A DNA stretch of 64,000 nucleotides from Stutzerimonas stutzeri (GCF_018138085.1 NZ_CP073105.1:2356001-2420000), one strand, 5' to 3'. Numbered from the stretch's first letter, positions 38,815 through 50,054 are shown. Made by a program: numbers and translations. Notes: generated from the letters alone by a model not told the origin.

Positions 38815-39749
38815 TGCGAGGTGACCAGATCAATCTGCAGAACATAATCGCCCGCTCGGCCACCACCACGCCGTCGCCGCAGGTGCGGCACGGCGGTGTC
38901 GAAAAGGTCACCAAGCTGATCGACGTTTCGGTCTGTATCGGCTGCAAGGCATGCCAGGTCGCTTGCTCGGAGTGGAACGACCTGCGTGACGAGGTCGGTG
39001 AGTGCGACGGCACCTACAACAATCCGCAGGACCTGTCGGCCGAGTCCTTCGAGGTGATGCGTTTCAGCGAGTACGAGAACGAGCAGGGCAATCTCGAGTG
39101 GCTGATCCGCAAGGATAACTGCATGCACTGCGCCGAGCCGGGCTGCCTCAAGGCCTGCCCATCGCCCGGCGCGATCGTGCAGTACGCCAACGGCATCGTC
39201 GACTTCAACTCCGAGCACTGCATCGGCTGCGGCTATTGCGTGGCAGGCTGCCCCTTCGATATCCCGCGTATCTCCAAGAAGGACAACAAGGCCTACAAGT
39301 GCACGCTGTGTTCCGACCGGGTTTATCACGGCCTGGAGCCGGCATGCGTCAAGAGCTGCCCGACCTCGGCGATCATGTTCGGCACCAAGGAAGACATGCT
39401 CGACTACGGCGCCCATCGCGTCGAGCACCTCAAGGGCCGGGGCTACGATAATGCGGGCATATACGATCCGCCCGGTGTCGGCGGTACGCACGTGGTGTAT
39501 GTACTGCAGCACGCGGACAAGCCGGAAATCTACAGCGGCCTGCCGAAGGATCCGCAGATCAGCCCCACCGTCGAGCTGTGGAAGGGCGTGACCAAGCCGA
39601 TCATGTCCGTGGCGTTGGGCGTGTCGGTGCTGGCAGGCTTCTTCCACTATGTGATGAAGGGACCCAAGGAAGAACCCGAGGACGATCCGGATCCGGAACA
39701 GGCGGCAGCAGCGCGTGACATCGATCAGCGTGGGGAGGACCGGCTATGA
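38814..39749 (+). CDS. fdnH: Formate dehydrogenase-N iron-sulfur beta subunit
   Basis: This 311-residue electron-transfer subunit binds four [4Fe-4S] clusters, with cysteine groups [35 protein letters not shown] and CTLC...CVKSC. A C-terminal transmembrane helix (about 263-284, [20 protein letters not shown]) anchors it to the membrane, with the bulk in the periplasm alongside FdnG. It is exported with FdnG by the Tat system (known for E. coli). GGAGG lies 9 bases before its ATG, which overlaps the fdnG stop. It overlaps fdnI by ATGA. Confidence 0.95.
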   Translation: MRGDQINLQNIIARSATTTPSPQVRHGGVEKVTKLIDVSVCIGCKACQVACSEWNDLRDEVGECDGTYNNPQDLSAESFEVMRFSEYENEQGNLEWLIRKDNCMHCAEPGCLKACPSPGAIVQYANGIVDFNSEHCIGCGYCVAGCPFDIPRISKKDNKAYKCTLCSDRVYHGLEPACVKSCPTSAIMFGTKEDMLDYGAHRVEHLKGRGYDNAGIYDPPGVGGTHVVYVLQHADKPEIYSGLPKDPQISPTVELWKGVTKPIMSVALGVSVLAGFFHYVMKGPKEEPEDDPDPEQAAAARDIDQRGEDRL

Positions 39750-40435
39750 GCCATTCCAACGTACGACACGGCATCCTTCGCTACGGCTGGTGGACGCGAG
39801 TCAATCACTGGCTAATCGCGGTCAGTTTCGTACTGCTCACGCTCAGCGGTCTGGCGCTGTTCTATCCGGCATTCTTCGCTCTGACCGGGCTGTTTGGCGG
39901 GCCGGAGCCTACGCGGATCGTTCACCCCTATATCGGTGTGTTCATGTCGGCGTTCTTCGTCATTCAGGCCGTGCGCTTCTTCGGTGACAATCTGATCCGT
40001 CGGCACGACGTGCAGTGGATGAAGCAGATCGGCGACGTCCTGAGCAACCGCGACGAGCGCTTGCCGCCGGTGGGCAAGAACAACGCCGGGCAGAAGCTGG
40101 TGTACTGGATCTTCCTCGCTACCGTACCGATCCTGCTGGTCACCGGGATCGTGCTGTGGCGGCCATGGATCGCCGACGACATGCCGGTCTGGGCTTTGCG
40201 CTTGGCGGTAACCATCCATGCCTACACGGCGTTCATCGCGATCATCACCCTGGTGATCCACATCTACTCGGCGATCTGGGTCAAGGGCTCGGTACGCGCG
40301 ATGACGCAAGGTCGGGTCAGCCACGCCTGGGCGCGCCATCATCACGGCCTCTGGTACGAGGACGTGATGCGCAACCGCAAGACCGACGAGCAGAGCGCGT
40401 CGCCCACCAGCGAAGTACAGGATCGTCGCCGATGA
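39746..40435 (+). CDS. fdnI: Formate dehydrogenase-N cytochrome b556 gamma subunit
   Basis: This 229-residue inner-membrane cytochrome b has four helices ([91 protein letters not shown]). Histidines in helices 1, 2 and 4 are candidate haem b ligands. It passes electrons from FdnH to the quinone pool. The C-terminus is hydrophilic. It overlaps fdnH and fdhE by ATGA on each side. Confidence 0.94.
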   Translation: MSHSNVRHGILRYGWWTRVNHWLIAVSFVLLTLSGLALFYPAFFALTGLFGGPEPTRIVHPYIGVFMSAFFVIQAVRFFGDNLIRRHDVQWMKQIGDVLSNRDERLPPVGKNNAGQKLVYWIFLATVPILLVTGIVLWRPWIADDMPVWALRLAVTIHAYTAFIAIITLVIHIYSAIWVKGSVRAMTQGRVSHAWARHHHGLWYEDVMRNRKTDEQSASPTSEVQDRRR

Positions 40436-41373
40436 AAGGAGCTGCAGTGGACCACAATTACGGAAGTGCCCCCTCCGGCATCATGGAGGCACCCTATGTG
40501 GTGCTTCCGGAAGCCAAACTGTTCAGCAAACGGGCCACTCGATTGCGAGAACTGGTGGCGCAGGTACCGCCGCTCGATGAGTTCCTCGCGTTCATGGGGC
40601 GCCTGGTACAAGCCCAGCACCAAGTACTGACCGAACGTGAACCCGCCTGGCGTCCACCGGCCGATGCGTTCGATCAGGCATTGAAGCATGGCATGCCGCC
40701 TTTGGGTTTCCAGGCGTTGCGACGCGATGTGCACTGGCAACAGGATCTGCTCGCGATACTCGATGCGGTGGAGCTGCACGTGGGCGAGCGTCAGCGACCG
40801 CTGCTCGCCACGCTGCGCGAAATGCCCACCGATCGCCTTGATGAGCTGGCCGACGATGTCTTCGAAATGCGGCCTGGGGACGAGGCGACCCGCGGCCTGT
40901 TGCCGTTGGTCGCGGCTGCCTTGCAGGTGACCTGGGTGCGTTTGGCCATGGGCTTACCCAGGGCCCCGGCCAGGCCCATGGGTGAGGCGCGGGCGCTTTG
41001 TCCCTGCTGTGGTGCCGCGCCGGTGGCAAGCGTCGTACACAACGAGCGGCATCGCAGTGGCGTGCGCTATCTGCACTGCTCGCTGTGCGCGACCGAGTGG
41101 CACCTGGAACGCGTTAAGTGCAGCGTCTGCGACAGCGGGGGCAAGTTGCTTTACCTGAGCCTCGACGATGATCAGGGCAAGCCGTTCCTGCCGGTCCACG
41201 CGGAGGCCTGCAACGAGTGCCATAGCTATCTGAAAATCATGCAGCGCGAGCTGCATGGCCGCGCGGACCCGGTGGCCGACGACCTTGCCAGTCTCGCATT
41301 GGACCTGCTTCTGGCCGAGCAGGACGAGTATGCGCGTAGTGGCTACAACCCTTTGCTGATCGCCGGCAGCTAG
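40432..41373 (+). CDS. fdhE: Formate dehydrogenase accessory protein FdhE
   Basis: This is a 313-residue cytoplasmic maturation factor. FdhE interacts with the catalytic subunits of respiratory formate dehydrogenases before Tat export. The C-terminal half carries the rubredoxin-like paired cysteines: CPCCG, CSLCATEW, CSVCDSGG and CNECHSYLK, a metal- (iron-) binding set. ATGA overlap with fdnI supports the start at 40432. A GTG at 40447 preceded by AAAGGAG is a strong alternative that removes five residues. selA, selB and the Sec tRNA are not in this window. Confidence 0.92.
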   Translation: MKGAAVDHNYGSAPSGIMEAPYVVLPEAKLFSKRATRLRELVAQVPPLDEFLAFMGRLVQAQHQVLTEREPAWRPPADAFDQALKHGMPPLGFQALRRDVHWQQDLLAILDAVELHVGERQRPLLATLREMPTDRLDELADDVFEMRPGDEATRGLLPLVAAALQVTWVRLAMGLPRAPARPMGEARALCPCCGAAPVASVVHNERHRSGVRYLHCSLCATEWHLERVKCSVCDSGGKLLYLSLDDDQGKPFLPVHAEACNECHSYLKIMQRELHGRADPVADDLASLALDLLLAEQDEYARSGYNPLLIAGS

Positions 41374-41534
41374 GTGGGCTCTGGCGCTTCGTCGGCGACG
41401 GCCTGGCCGCCAAACGGCGTACCGGGTTTGTAGTCGTCGAGGTCGTCGGGGCAGGGCACCTGTGGCAGATCACCCGGCTTGTCGTGCACGACGGGGTCCG
41501 GTTGTGGCACATCGGGGCGAGCATGCGGTGTCAT
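41370..41534 (-). CDS. Small proline/aspartate-rich hypothetical protein, 54 aa
   Basis: This 54-residue hydrophilic protein starts MTPHARPDVPQPDPVVHDKPG and contains CPDDLDDYKPGTPFGG. The start at 41534 has GGAGG 6 bases upstream. The longer in-frame start at 41678 lacks support. It is probably disordered. It overlaps the fdhE stop tail to tail by 4 bases. Family unknown; proline- and aspartate-rich small proteins of similar composition occur elsewhere in this window (11467-11679). Confidence 0.5.
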   Translation of the reverse strand: MTPHARPDVPQPDPVVHDKPGDLPQVPCPDDLDDYKPGTPFGGQAVADEAPEPT

Positions 41535-42242
41535 GGCAGCCTCCATCTGGTGGATATCCATCATCAGGAATAGCTCATCGCAGCCCGGGCGCAAGCGCAC
41601 CGGGAAGCCTGGCGCCAAGCCGGCGACGACGAGCATTTCAAAGCCCCAGGCGGGCCTTCTACCGACCAACAGCAGCACGCACAGGTCCGCTCTTCGGAAG
41701 GTCCGCCCCGGGGTGAATGGAGCCCACCGGGCTGCCTTGCCTACGGGCTAAAAGCTTCGCCCCGGGTCGGGGCTCCCACAGGGAAACCAGGCAGCATCTC
41801 GGTCAATCCCATAAATCTAGGATCTACGGTGCCCCTCCAGCCTTACAAGTCCAGTTTGGACCCACAGAGAAACCATACAAGGCGCGCCCCGCGGCAAAGC
41901 GGACCCCCGGCTGCCCAAAAGCACAAAGCCGCACCTCCTGCGTTCAGCGGCACGCAAAAACTAACCATTGTGGGAGTCGCGACTCGCGGCGAAACGGGGC
42001 TCGGGCCCGCTCTAAACGATAGCTTCGTCCGCAACATGCCTGAGCCAGCAGGCCAGGATCAGCAGACTGCGCGAGGCGGTCTGTTTCGCTGAACTTTTAC
42101 GGCCTCCCTTGGTTCGGAAGAACAGAGCCCGTGAAAGCCTGCAGGTCAGGTTTTCACACGGTCAATCCAGCCCGGACGGTGTCGACTTGCGCAGTGGTTG
42201 GATTGCCGTACCGCAACGACTCAGGCCCCAGGAGCCCGTTCG
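41535..42242. other. Long intergenic region with REP-like halves
   Basis: This 708-base stretch lies between the small minus-strand gene and glgE. It contains two REP-like sequences in opposite orientation (41754-41779 and 41970-41994) and otherwise no protein-like frame. The glgE promoter should lie in its last 200 bases, where no strong -35/-10 pair is obvious. Confidence 0.5.
41754..41994. repeat. Inverted REP-like pair
   Basis: GCTTCGCCCCGGGTCGGGGC followed by TCCCAC (41754-41779) and TGTGGGAGTCGCGACTCGCG followed by GCGAA (41970-41994) are diverged, opposite-facing REP elements about 190 bases apart. Each has its own internal dyad (GCCCCGGGTCGGGGC; GTCGCGACTCGCGGC). Confidence 0.55.
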
Positions 42243-44255
42243 ATGAACGATGCACAACCCCACGCCATTATTCACCCCCGACTGGAACAGGCACTGAAGA
42301 TGCCGCGCATCGCCATCGAGGCGACCGAGCCGGTGCTTGACGGTGGTCGGTTCGCTGCCAAGGCGATCATCGGCCACCCCGTCAACGTGACCAGCAAGAT
42401 CTTCGCCGACGGTCACGATCAGCTTGCCGCTGCGATCTGCTGGCGTACCAAGGACGAGACCGGCTGGCGCCGTGCGCGGCTCAAGTTGCTCGGCAACGAC
42501 AGCTGGGAAGGGCACTTCACCCCGACCCAGGTCGCGAGCCACGAGTTCATGATCGAAGCCTGGTGGGACGTCTACGAGACCTATCGTTACGAACTGTCGA
42601 AGAAGCACACCGCGGGCGTACCGGTCCAGCTGGAGCTGGAGGAGGGCCGTCAGCTGCTCGAACGTGCCAGCGGCCGGGCGCAGGGTGAAACCAAGGCGAT
42701 CATCGAGGATTTGCTGCATCGCTTCAGCGCCGCGCATCTCGATGACGAGCGCGTGTCGGTGATGCTCGCCGACGAAACCGCCGCGGCGATGGCCGACGCC
42801 GACCCACGCGAACATTGCAGTCAGAGCCCGGTTTTTCCGCTCGAAGTGGAGCGGCCGCTGGCCCAGTTCGCCAGCTGGTATGAGCTGTTTCCACGCTCGG
42901 AGACTGATGATCCGAACCGCCACGGCACCTTCCGAGACGTGCACAAGCGCCTCCCGTCGATTCGCGACATGGGCTTCGATGTTCTCTATTTCACGCCTAT
43001 TCACCCCATCGGTCGGCAGCACCGCAAAGGCCGCAATAACACGCTGCAGGCCGGCCCCAATGACCCGGGTAGCCCATATGCCATCGGCAGCGAAGAAGGC
43101 GGCCACGAAGCCGTACATCCCCAGCTGGGCACCTTGGAAGACTTCCGTGAGCTGGTCGCTGCCGCGCGCGAGCATGGCCTGGAGATCGCACTCGATTTCG
43201 CCATCCAGTGCTCTCAAGACCATCCCTGGCTGAAGGAGCATCCGGGCTGGTTCTCCTGGCGGCCCGACGGAACCATTCGCTACGCCGAAAACCCGCCGAA
43301 GAAGTATCAGGACATCGTCAACGTCGACTTTTACGCGGAAGACGCCATGCCGGACCTGTGGATCGCCTTGCGCGACGTGGTGTGGCACTGGGTGCAGCAG
43401 GGCGTAAAGATCTTCCGGGTCGACAATCCGCATACCAAGCCGCTGCCGTTCTGGGAATGGATGATCGCCGATATCCGCGAGCGAGACCCGGACGTGATGT
43501 TCCTCTCCGAAGCCTTCACCCGCCCGGCGATGATGGCGCGGCTGGGTAAGGTCGGCTTCAACCAGAGCTACACCTACTTCACCTGGCGCAACAACAAGGC
43601 GGAGCTGAGCGAGTACTTCACCGAACTCAACGAGCCACCGCTGCGCGATTGCTATCGGCCGAATTTCTTCGTCAATACGCCGGACATCAACCCGTTCTTC
43701 CTGCACGACTCCGGGCGTCCCGGGTTCCTCGTCCGTGCCGCGCTGGCGACCATGGGCTCGGGGCTGTGGGGCATGTACTCAGGCTTCGAACTGTGCGAGT
43801 CCGCGGCGATCCCCGGCAAAGAGGAATACCTCGATTCGGAGAAGTACGAGATTCGCCCGCGCGATTATCACGCCCCGGGGAACATCGTCGCCGAAATCGC
43901 CCAGCTCAACCGTATTCGTCGGCAGAACCCCGCTCTGCAAACCCACCTCGGCTTCCAGGCGTACACCGCCTACAACGACAACATCTTCTATTTCGGCAAG
44001 CGCACGCCGGATCGCAAGAATTTCATTCTGGTCGCCATCAGCCTCGATCCGCATAACGCCCAGGAGGCGCATTTCGAGTTGCCGCTCTGGGAGCTCGGGT
44101 TGCCGGACCATGCCGAAACCCGGGGCGAAGACCTCATGAACGGGCATCGCTGGACCTGGTACGGCAAGACCCAGTGGATGCGTATCGAGCCGTGGCACCT
44201 GCCGTTTGGTATCTGGCGCCTCACCGCGGACGCACCCGATCCAGACTTAAAGTGA
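42243..44255 (+). CDS. glgE: Alpha-1,4-glucan:maltose-1-phosphate maltosyltransferase
   Basis: This 670-residue GH13_3 enzyme extends alpha-1,4-glucan with maltosyl units from maltose-1-phosphate. N-terminal domains cover about 1-200, then the TIM barrel with ASWYELFPRSETDDPNRHGTFRDV, the nucleophile Asp394 in FRVDNPHTKPLPFWEW, and the acid/base Glu423 in MFLSEAFTRP, the same numbers as in Streptomyces GlgE. The maltose-1-phosphate specificity block HTKP is intact. It starts at 42243 with GGAG upstream. It is first in the block glgE - treS/maltokinase - glgB, so the trehalose-to-glucan route is complete. Confidence 0.96.
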   Translation: MNDAQPHAIIHPRLEQALKMPRIAIEATEPVLDGGRFAAKAIIGHPVNVTSKIFADGHDQLAAAICWRTKDETGWRRARLKLLGNDSWEGHFTPTQVASHEFMIEAWWDVYETYRYELSKKHTAGVPVQLELEEGRQLLERASGRAQGETKAIIEDLLHRFSAAHLDDERVSVMLADETAAAMADADPREHCSQSPVFPLEVERPLAQFASWYELFPRSETDDPNRHGTFRDVHKRLPSIRDMGFDVLYFTPIHPIGRQHRKGRNNTLQAGPNDPGSPYAIGSEEGGHEAVHPQLGTLEDFRELVAAAREHGLEIALDFAIQCSQDHPWLKEHPGWFSWRPDGTIRYAENPPKKYQDIVNVDFYAEDAMPDLWIALRDVVWHWVQQGVKIFRVDNPHTKPLPFWEWMIADIRERDPDVMFLSEAFTRPAMMARLGKVGFNQSYTYFTWRNNKAELSEYFTELNEPPLRDCYRPNFFVNTPDINPFFLHDSGRPGFLVRAALATMGSGLWGMYSGFELCESAAIPGKEEYLDSEKYEIRPRDYHAPGNIVAEIAQLNRIRRQNPALQTHLGFQAYTAYNDNIFYFGKRTPDRKNFILVAISLDPHNAQEAHFELPLWELGLPDHAETRGEDLMNGHRWTWYGKTQWMRIEPWHLPFGIWRLTADAPDPDLK

Positions 44256-44290
44256 TTTCTATAAACGGCGTGAATATGTTGTTAAGTCAA

Positions 44291-44330
44291 TAGGTTACGC
44301 AATTAACTTGATCCGGTCTGTAGGTTACTC
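44291..44330 (+). promoter_or_regulatory. treS: Phased direct repeats upstream of treS
   Basis: TAGGTTACGC (44291-44300) and TAGGTTACTC (44321-44330) are 10-base direct repeats starting exactly 30 bases apart, about three helical turns. They lie in an AT-rich patch in the 144-base glgE-treS gap, so a regulator could bind on one DNA face. Confidence 0.4.
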
Positions 44331-44353
44331 CACGCACATTTTCAGTCTCCACC

Positions 44354-44370
44354 CGCTCCCCAAGGGAGCG
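44354..44370 (+). other. treS: Small hairpin in the treS leader
   Basis: CGCTCCC-CAA-GGGAGCG forms a 7-base perfect stem with a 3-base loop, 30 bases before the treS start codon. With no T-tract it is not an intrinsic terminator. It could be an mRNA stability or attenuation element between glgE and treS. Confidence 0.4.
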
Positions 44371-44399
44371 GTGTCGGAGGTCATGAAAGGAACGAGAAC

Positions 44400-47300
44400 A
44401 TGGCCAAAGCGCGCAAACCAGCCGCCTTTATCAAAGACCCGCTCTGGTACAAGGATGCGGTGATCTACCAGGTCCACCTCAAATCGTTCTTTGACTCGAA
44501 CAACGATGGCGTCGGCGACTTCCAGGGCTTGATCGAAAAGATCGACTACATCGCCGATCTGGGAGTGAACACCATCTGGCTGCTGCCGTTCTACCCCTCG
44601 CCGCGGCGCGATGACGGCTACGACATTGCCGAATACAGGGGCGTGCACGAGGACTACGGCAGCCTGGCCGATGCCCGGCGCTTCATCGCTGCGGCACACA
44701 AGCGGGGCTTGCGGGTGATCACCGAATTGGTCATCAACCACACCTCGGACCAGCACCCCTGGTTCCAGCGCGCGCGCAAGGCGAAGAAGGGTTCGGCAGC
44801 ACGCAACTTCTACGTCTGGTCGGACACCGACGACAAGTATCCAGGGACTCGGATCATCTTTCTCGACACCGAGAAATCCAATTGGACCTGGGATCCGGTG
44901 GCCAAGCAGTACTTCTGGCACCGTTTCTACTCGCACCAGCCGGACCTGAACTTCGACAACCCGCAGGTGATGAAGGCCGTGCTCAGCGTGATGCGCTATT
45001 GGCTGGACATGGGAATCGACGGCCTGCGCCTGGATGCGATTCCTTACCTGGTCGAGCGCGACGGCACCAACAACGAAAACCTGCCCGAGACCCACGCGGT
45101 CCTGAAGCAGATTCGTGCCGAAATCGACGCCAATTACCCCGATCGCATGCTGCTGGCCGAGGCCAATCAGTGGCCAGAGGACACCCAGTTGTATTTCGGC
45201 GGGGAAGACGGCGGGCCCGGCGATGAGTGCCATATGGCGTTCCACTTCCCACTGATGCCGCGCATGTACATGGCCTTGGCGCAGGAAGACCGCTTCCCGA
45301 TCACCGATATTCTGCGCCAGACCCCGGACATCCCTGAGAACTGCCAGTGGGCGATCTTCCTGCGTAATCACGACGAGCTGACGCTCGAAATGGTGACCGA
45401 CAAGGAGCGCGATTACCTGTGGAATTACTACGCCAGTGACAAGCGAGCCCGAATCAACCTGGGCATTCGCCGACGTCTGGCGCCGCTGCTAGAGCGCGAC
45501 CGGCGGCGGATCGAGCTGCTCAACAGCCTGTTGCTGTCGATGCCCGGCACGCCGGTGATCTATTACGGCGACGAGATCGGCATGGGCGACAACATCTTCC
45601 TCGGTGACCGGGACGGGGTGCGCACGCCGATGCAATGGTCGCTGGATCGCAACGGCGGCTTCTCCCGCGCCGACCCGCCCAGTCTCGTGCTGCCGCCCAT
45701 CATGGATCCGCTGTATGGCTATCAGGCGATCAACGTCGAGGCACAGCAGCGCGATCCGCATTCGCTGCTCAACTGGACGCGGCGGCTGCTGTCGATCCGC
45801 AAGCAGTTCAAGGCCTTCGGACGCGGCAGCCTGAAGATGCTCGCCCCGAGCAACCGCCGCATCCTGGCCTATCTGCGCGAATACACCACGCCGAACGGCG
45901 AGACCGAAGTGATCTTCTGCGTCGCCAACGTCTCGCGTTCGGCCCAAGCGGCGGAACTGGAGCTGTCGCACTACGCCGGGATGGTACCGGTGGAGATGGT
46001 CGGCGGCAGTGCCTTCCCGCCCATTGGTCAATTGCCCTATCTGCTGACGCTGCCTCCTTACGGCTTCTACTGGTTCCAGCTGGCAACCAGTCATCAGATG
46101 CCCAGCTGGCACCAGGAACCGGTGGAAACGATGCCCGATTTTCAAACGCTGGTGCTCAAACGGTTGGATACGCTCACCGCTGCCAACAAACGAATTCTCG
46201 AAACCGAATCGCTGCCGGCTTATCTGCCGAAACGGCGTTGGTTCGCCAGCAAGGATGCCGCCGTCGAATCGATCAAGATCTGCTACAGCGTGCCGTTCGG
46301 CGATCCGCAGCGGCCGGTGCTGCTGAGCGAGATTGCCGTGCAGACCGCCGGCCGTACCGACCTGTATCAGCTGCCGCTGGGCTTCCTCGACGAGGGCGAT
46401 TTCGATACCGCCTTGCCGCAACAGTTGGCCATGGCGCGCGTGCGCCGCGGACCACAAGTGGGCCTGCTGACCGACGCCTTCGCGCTCAAACAGTTCGTAC
46501 TGGGCGTGATCCAGGGGCTGCGCGAAGAACAGGTGCTGCCATGCGGCGAGGGCGAAATACGCTTCGAACCCATGGCGCGACTGGCCGAGATCGAACTGCC
46601 CGACGATGCCGAGGTGCGCTACCTGACGGCGGAACAGTCCAACAGCTCGGCGATCATCGACAGCAGCATGATGATCAAGGTGCTGCGCCGTATCTCCTCC
46701 GGCGTGCACCCGGAGCTGGAAATGGGGCGCTTCCTGACCGAGCAGGGCTTCAACCATATTTCCGCCATGCTCGGCCAGGTGGCACGGGTCAACAAGCAGG
46801 GCGAGCAGCACGCGCTGATGGTGGTGCAGCGCTTCCTCGACAACCAGGGCGATGCCTGGGAGTGGACGCTCAATACGCTGGACCGCGCCGTGCGCGACCA
46901 GATCGCGGGCGGCGTATCGCTGCATGAAAACCAGTTCAGCGCGCTCGAAGAGCTAGAGGCGTTCAATCGCCTGCTCGGCCAGCGCCTGGGCGAGATGCAC
47001 ATGACATTAGCGGCCTCGACCGAGGACGCGGCCTTCGCCAGCGAGCCGACCCGTCCGGCTGACACTCGGGAGTGGACCGAGCTGGTCGGCGCCCAGTTAG
47101 CGCGAGCGCTGGATATCCTGCAAAACCGGCGTGGTGAATTGGAACGCAAGACCGCAACGCTGGTCGATCAGCTGCTGGGACAGCGTGAACAACTCATGGC
47201 GGAGGTCAAACGGTTGGCTGAACGAACGGTCGGCGGGCTGCGCACGCGGGTGCACGGCGATCTGCACCTGGGGCAGGTGCTGGTGGTGCAGGGCGATGCG

Positions 47301-47723
47301 TATTTCATCGATTTCGAAGGGGAGCCCGCACGCTCGCTGGAGGAACGCAGAGCCAAGCTCAGCCCGTTCAAGGATGTCGCCGGTCTGCTGCGCTCGTTCG
47401 AGTACGCGGCGGCCATGGTCATGCGTAACGCACAGATCAGCGACAGTTCAGAGGCAGCCGATCTGGCGCGACGCGCGATTTCCGATGCCTACCAGCAGAG
47501 CGCGCGTAGCGTCTTCCTCGAGGCCTATCGGGAGGCTACCGCGCAAATCCCACATGCCTGGAAGGATGCCAACGGGGCGGACGCCGCGCTGGCCCTGTTC
47601 AGCCTGGAAAAGACCGCGTATGAAGTGGCCTATGAGGCAGAGAACCGCCCGGCCTGGTTGCCCGTCCCCTTGCAGGGATTGGCGGCTTTGGCACAACAGA
47701 TTTCCGATGGAGGTTCCCAATGA
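44400..47723 (+). CDS. treS: Trehalose synthase fused to maltokinase (TreS-Pep2)
   Basis: This is a 1107-residue bifunctional protein. Residues 1 to about 555 are TreS (GH13_16), which interconverts trehalose and maltose: [22 protein letters not shown], nucleophile Asp in [18 protein letters not shown], Glu in [12 protein letters not shown], and [12 protein letters not shown]. Residues about 580-1107 are a maltokinase of the Pep2 type that makes maltose-1-phosphate with [14 protein letters not shown] and the phosphotransferase loop [13 protein letters not shown], then [10 protein letters not shown]. The fusion is the usual state in pseudomonads. AAAGGA lies 8 bases before the ATG. It overlaps glgB by ATGA. 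Confidence 0.96.
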   Translation: MAKARKPAAFIKDPLWYKDAVIYQVHLKSFFDSNNDGVGDFQGLIEKIDYIADLGVNTIWLLPFYPSPRRDDGYDIAEYRGVHEDYGSLADARRFIAAAHKRGLRVITELVINHTSDQHPWFQRARKAKKGSAARNFYVWSDTDDKYPGTRIIFLDTEKSNWTWDPVAKQYFWHRFYSHQPDLNFDNPQVMKAVLSVMRYWLDMGIDGLRLDAIPYLVERDGTNNENLPETHAVLKQIRAEIDANYPDRMLLAEANQWPEDTQLYFGGEDGGPGDECHMAFHFPLMPRMYMALAQEDRFPITDILRQTPDIPENCQWAIFLRNHDELTLEMVTDKERDYLWNYYASDKRARINLGIRRRLAPLLERDRRRIELLNSLLLSMPGTPVIYYGDEIGMGDNIFLGDRDGVRTPMQWSLDRNGGFSRADPPSLVLPPIMDPLYGYQAINVEAQQRDPHSLLNWTRRLLSIRKQFKAFGRGSLKMLAPSNRRILAYLREYTTPNGETEVIFCVANVSRSAQAAELELSHYAGMVPVEMVGGSAFPPIGQLPYLLTLPPYGFYWFQLATSHQMPSWHQEPVETMPDFQTLVLKRLDTLTAANKRILETESLPAYLPKRRWFASKDAAVESIKICYSVPFGDPQRPVLLSEIAVQTAGRTDLYQLPLGFLDEGDFDTALPQQLAMARVRRGPQVGLLTDAFALKQFVLGVIQGLREEQVLPCGEGEIRFEPMARLAEIELPDDAEVRYLTAEQSNSSAIIDSSMMIKVLRRISSGVHPELEMGRFLTEQGFNHISAMLGQVARVNKQGEQHALMVVQRFLDNQGDAWEWTLNTLDRAVRDQIAGGVSLHENQFSALEELEAFNRLLGQRLGEMHMTLAASTEDAAFASEPTRPADTREWTELVGAQLARALDILQNRRGELERKTATLVDQLLGQREQLMAEVKRLAERTVGGLRTRVHGDLHLGQVLVVQGDAYFIDFEGEPARSLEERRAKLSPFKDVAGLLRSFEYAAAMVMRNAQISDSSEAADLARRAISDAYQQSARSVFLEAYREATAQIPHAWKDANGADAALALFSLEKTAYEVAYEAENRPAWLPVPLQGLAALAQQISDGGSQ

Positions 47724-49936
47724 ATGATCGACCGGTCGTGACCATGCCCGGAGAAACCCTACTGCCCAGCGATGCTGATGTAGACGCGCTGGTGCGTGCC
47801 GAACACGGTGACCCCTTTTCGATTCTCGGTCCGCACCCGGACGGGGACGGCCTGGTGGTACGGGCCTACCTGCCCAACGCGCTCGGCGTCGAGGTGCTGG
47901 AACGCTCCGGTGGTCGTGTGCTGGCGGCGATGGAGCAGGGGCAGGTGCCCGGCTTCTTTTTCACACGGTTGACCAACCCTCAACCCTATCTGCTAAGGAT
48001 TCGCTGGGCCGGTGGCGAGCAAGTGACCGAAGACCCATTCAGCTTCGGGCCACAGCTCGGCGAAATGGATCTGTATCTGTTCGCCGAGGGCAACCATCGC
48101 GAGCTCGGCCGCGTGTTCGGCGCGCAGCCGATGGAAGTCGACGGTGTACAGGGCGTGCGTTTTGCCGTTTGGGCGCCTAACGCCCGGCGCGTTTCGGTGG
48201 TCGGCAGCTTCAACGATTGGGACGGGCGTCGGCACCCGATGCGCCTGCGTTTCCCGGCGGGTGTCTGGGAGATATTCATCCCTCGGCTACAACCGGGCGA
48301 TCGCTACAAGTTCGAAATCCTCGGACCGCACGGCATCCTGCCGCTCAAGGCCGACCCCGTGGCCCTGGCGACCGAGCTGCCGCCGGGCACCGCGTCGGTG
48401 ATCTCGCATCCGCTGGAATACCAGTGGAAGGACGACGCCTGGCTGCAACAGCGCGTGGCGCGGCAATCACTGCAGGCGCCGATGACCATCTACGAGCTGC
48501 ACGCCGGTTCCTGGCGCCGGGACGGAGGCGATCATGGGCGCCTGTATGACTGGCACGAACTGGCCGAGCGGCTGATCCCCTACGTCGTCGATCTCGGTTT
48601 CACCCATATCGAACTGATGCCGATCATGGAGCATCCCTTCGGCGGCTCCTGGGGCTACCAGCTGCTTTCGCAGTTCGCGCCCAGTGCCCGCTATGGCAGT
48701 GCCCATGATTTCGCCGCTTTCGTCGACGCCTGTCACAACGCCGGAATCGGGGTCATCCTCGATTGGGTGCCCGCGCATTTCCCGACCGATGCCCATGGTC
48801 TGGGCGAGTTCGACGGTACCGCGCTGTACGAGTACGCGCACCCCTTCGAAGGCTTCCATCAGGATTGGGATACCTACATCTACAATCTCGGACGCACCGA
48901 GGTCCACGGCTTCATGCTCGCCTCGGCGCTGCACTGGCTGCGCGAATTCCACGTCGATGCGTTGCGCGTCGATGCGGTCGCCTCGATGCTCTATCGCGAT
49001 TATTCGCGCAAGGAAGGCGAGTGGATCCCGAATCGTCACGGCGGTCGCGAGAACCTCGAAGCGATCGACTTCCTGCGTCATCTGAACGACGTGGTGGCCA
49101 CCGAAACGCCGGGTGCATTGGTCATCGCCGAAGAATCCACCGCGTTTCCCGGCGTCAGCAAGCCAACAGCCGAAGGCGGCCTGGGCTTCGCGTACAAGTG
49201 GAACATGGGCTGGATGCACGACACGCTCAAGTACATCCAGGAAGACCCCATCAATCGGCAGTACCACCACGACAAGCTCACCTTTGGCATGGTCTACGCC
49301 TATTCCGAGCACTTCGTGCTGCCGATCTCCCATGATGAAGTGGTGCACGGCAAAGGCTCGCTGATCGACAAGATGCCGGGAGACCGCTGGCAGAAATTCG
49401 CCAACTTGCGCGCTTATCTGTCGTTCATGTGGACGCACCCCGGCAAGAAGCTGCTCTTCATGGGCTGCGAGTTCGGCCAATGGCGTGAATGGAGCCACGA
49501 CCGGGAACTGGACTGGTATCTGCTCGACGAGGCGGACCATCGTGGCGCGCAGAACCTGGTTCGTGACCTGAACCGGCTGTACAGCCAGGAACCGGCCCTG
49601 CATGAGCTCGACAGCGATCCGGAAGGTTTCCAGTGGCTGATCGGCGACGATCGCGCCAACAGCGTCTTTGCCTGGTTACGCCGTAGCTCCACCGGTCATC
49701 CGCTGCTGGTGGTGGGTAACTTTACGCCAGTCGTCCGTGAGGGCTACCGCGTCGGCGTTCCGGAGAACGGTCGCTGGCTGGAAATCTTCAACAGCGACGC
49801 CGAGTGCTATGCGGGGTCCAACGTGGGCAACGGTGGCGGGATCCTCGCCGAAGCGCTGCCATCCCATGGCCAGGACGTTTCGCTTTCCCTGACGTTGCCG
49901 CCGTTGGGCGTCGTTATCCTGCGGCCGCAAGGCTAG
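47720..49936 (+). CDS. glgB: 1,4-alpha-glucan branching enzyme
   Basis: This 738-residue GH13_9 enzyme makes alpha-1,6 branches. An N1 and CBM48 region (about 20-220, with [25 protein letters not shown]) precedes the barrel: [49 protein letters not shown], nucleophile in [20 protein letters not shown], Glu in [12 protein letters not shown], and [22 protein letters not shown]. It acts on the GlgE product. The start overlaps the treS stop (ATGA). Confidence 0.97.
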   Translation: MNDRPVVTMPGETLLPSDADVDALVRAEHGDPFSILGPHPDGDGLVVRAYLPNALGVEVLERSGGRVLAAMEQGQVPGFFFTRLTNPQPYLLRIRWAGGEQVTEDPFSFGPQLGEMDLYLFAEGNHRELGRVFGAQPMEVDGVQGVRFAVWAPNARRVSVVGSFNDWDGRRHPMRLRFPAGVWEIFIPRLQPGDRYKFEILGPHGILPLKADPVALATELPPGTASVISHPLEYQWKDDAWLQQRVARQSLQAPMTIYELHAGSWRRDGGDHGRLYDWHELAERLIPYVVDLGFTHIELMPIMEHPFGGSWGYQLLSQFAPSARYGSAHDFAAFVDACHNAGIGVILDWVPAHFPTDAHGLGEFDGTALYEYAHPFEGFHQDWDTYIYNLGRTEVHGFMLASALHWLREFHVDALRVDAVASMLYRDYSRKEGEWIPNRHGGRENLEAIDFLRHLNDVVATETPGALVIAEESTAFPGVSKPTAEGGLGFAYKWNMGWMHDTLKYIQEDPINRQYHHDKLTFGMVYAYSEHFVLPISHDEVVHGKGSLIDKMPGDRWQKFANLRAYLSFMWTHPGKKLLFMGCEFGQWREWSHDRELDWYLLDEADHRGAQNLVRDLNRLYSQEPALHELDSDPEGFQWLIGDDRANSVFAWLRRSSTGHPLLVVGNFTPVVREGYRVGVPENGRWLEIFNSDAECYAGSNVGNGGGILAEALPSHGQDVSLSLTLPPLGVVILRPQG

Positions 49937-49942
49937 GTCGTT

Positions 49943-49976
49943 CCGGCATCCGGGCGCCGCGGTGGCCGGATGCCGG
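49943..49976 (+). terminator. glgB: Hairpin after glgB, possible terminator
   Basis: Perfect 11-base arms CCGGCATCCGG and CCGGATGCCGG with a 12-base loop start 6 bases after the glgB stop. There is no T-tract, so it may act with Rho or in mRNA protection. Confidence 0.45.
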
Positions 49977-50054
49977 ACGGCGTGGGAAGGCCGGCGAGCC
50001 AGGTTGTGCATAACCGGCCCGCTGGTCTCACCCGTCGGAAACAGGAGGCGCAGC

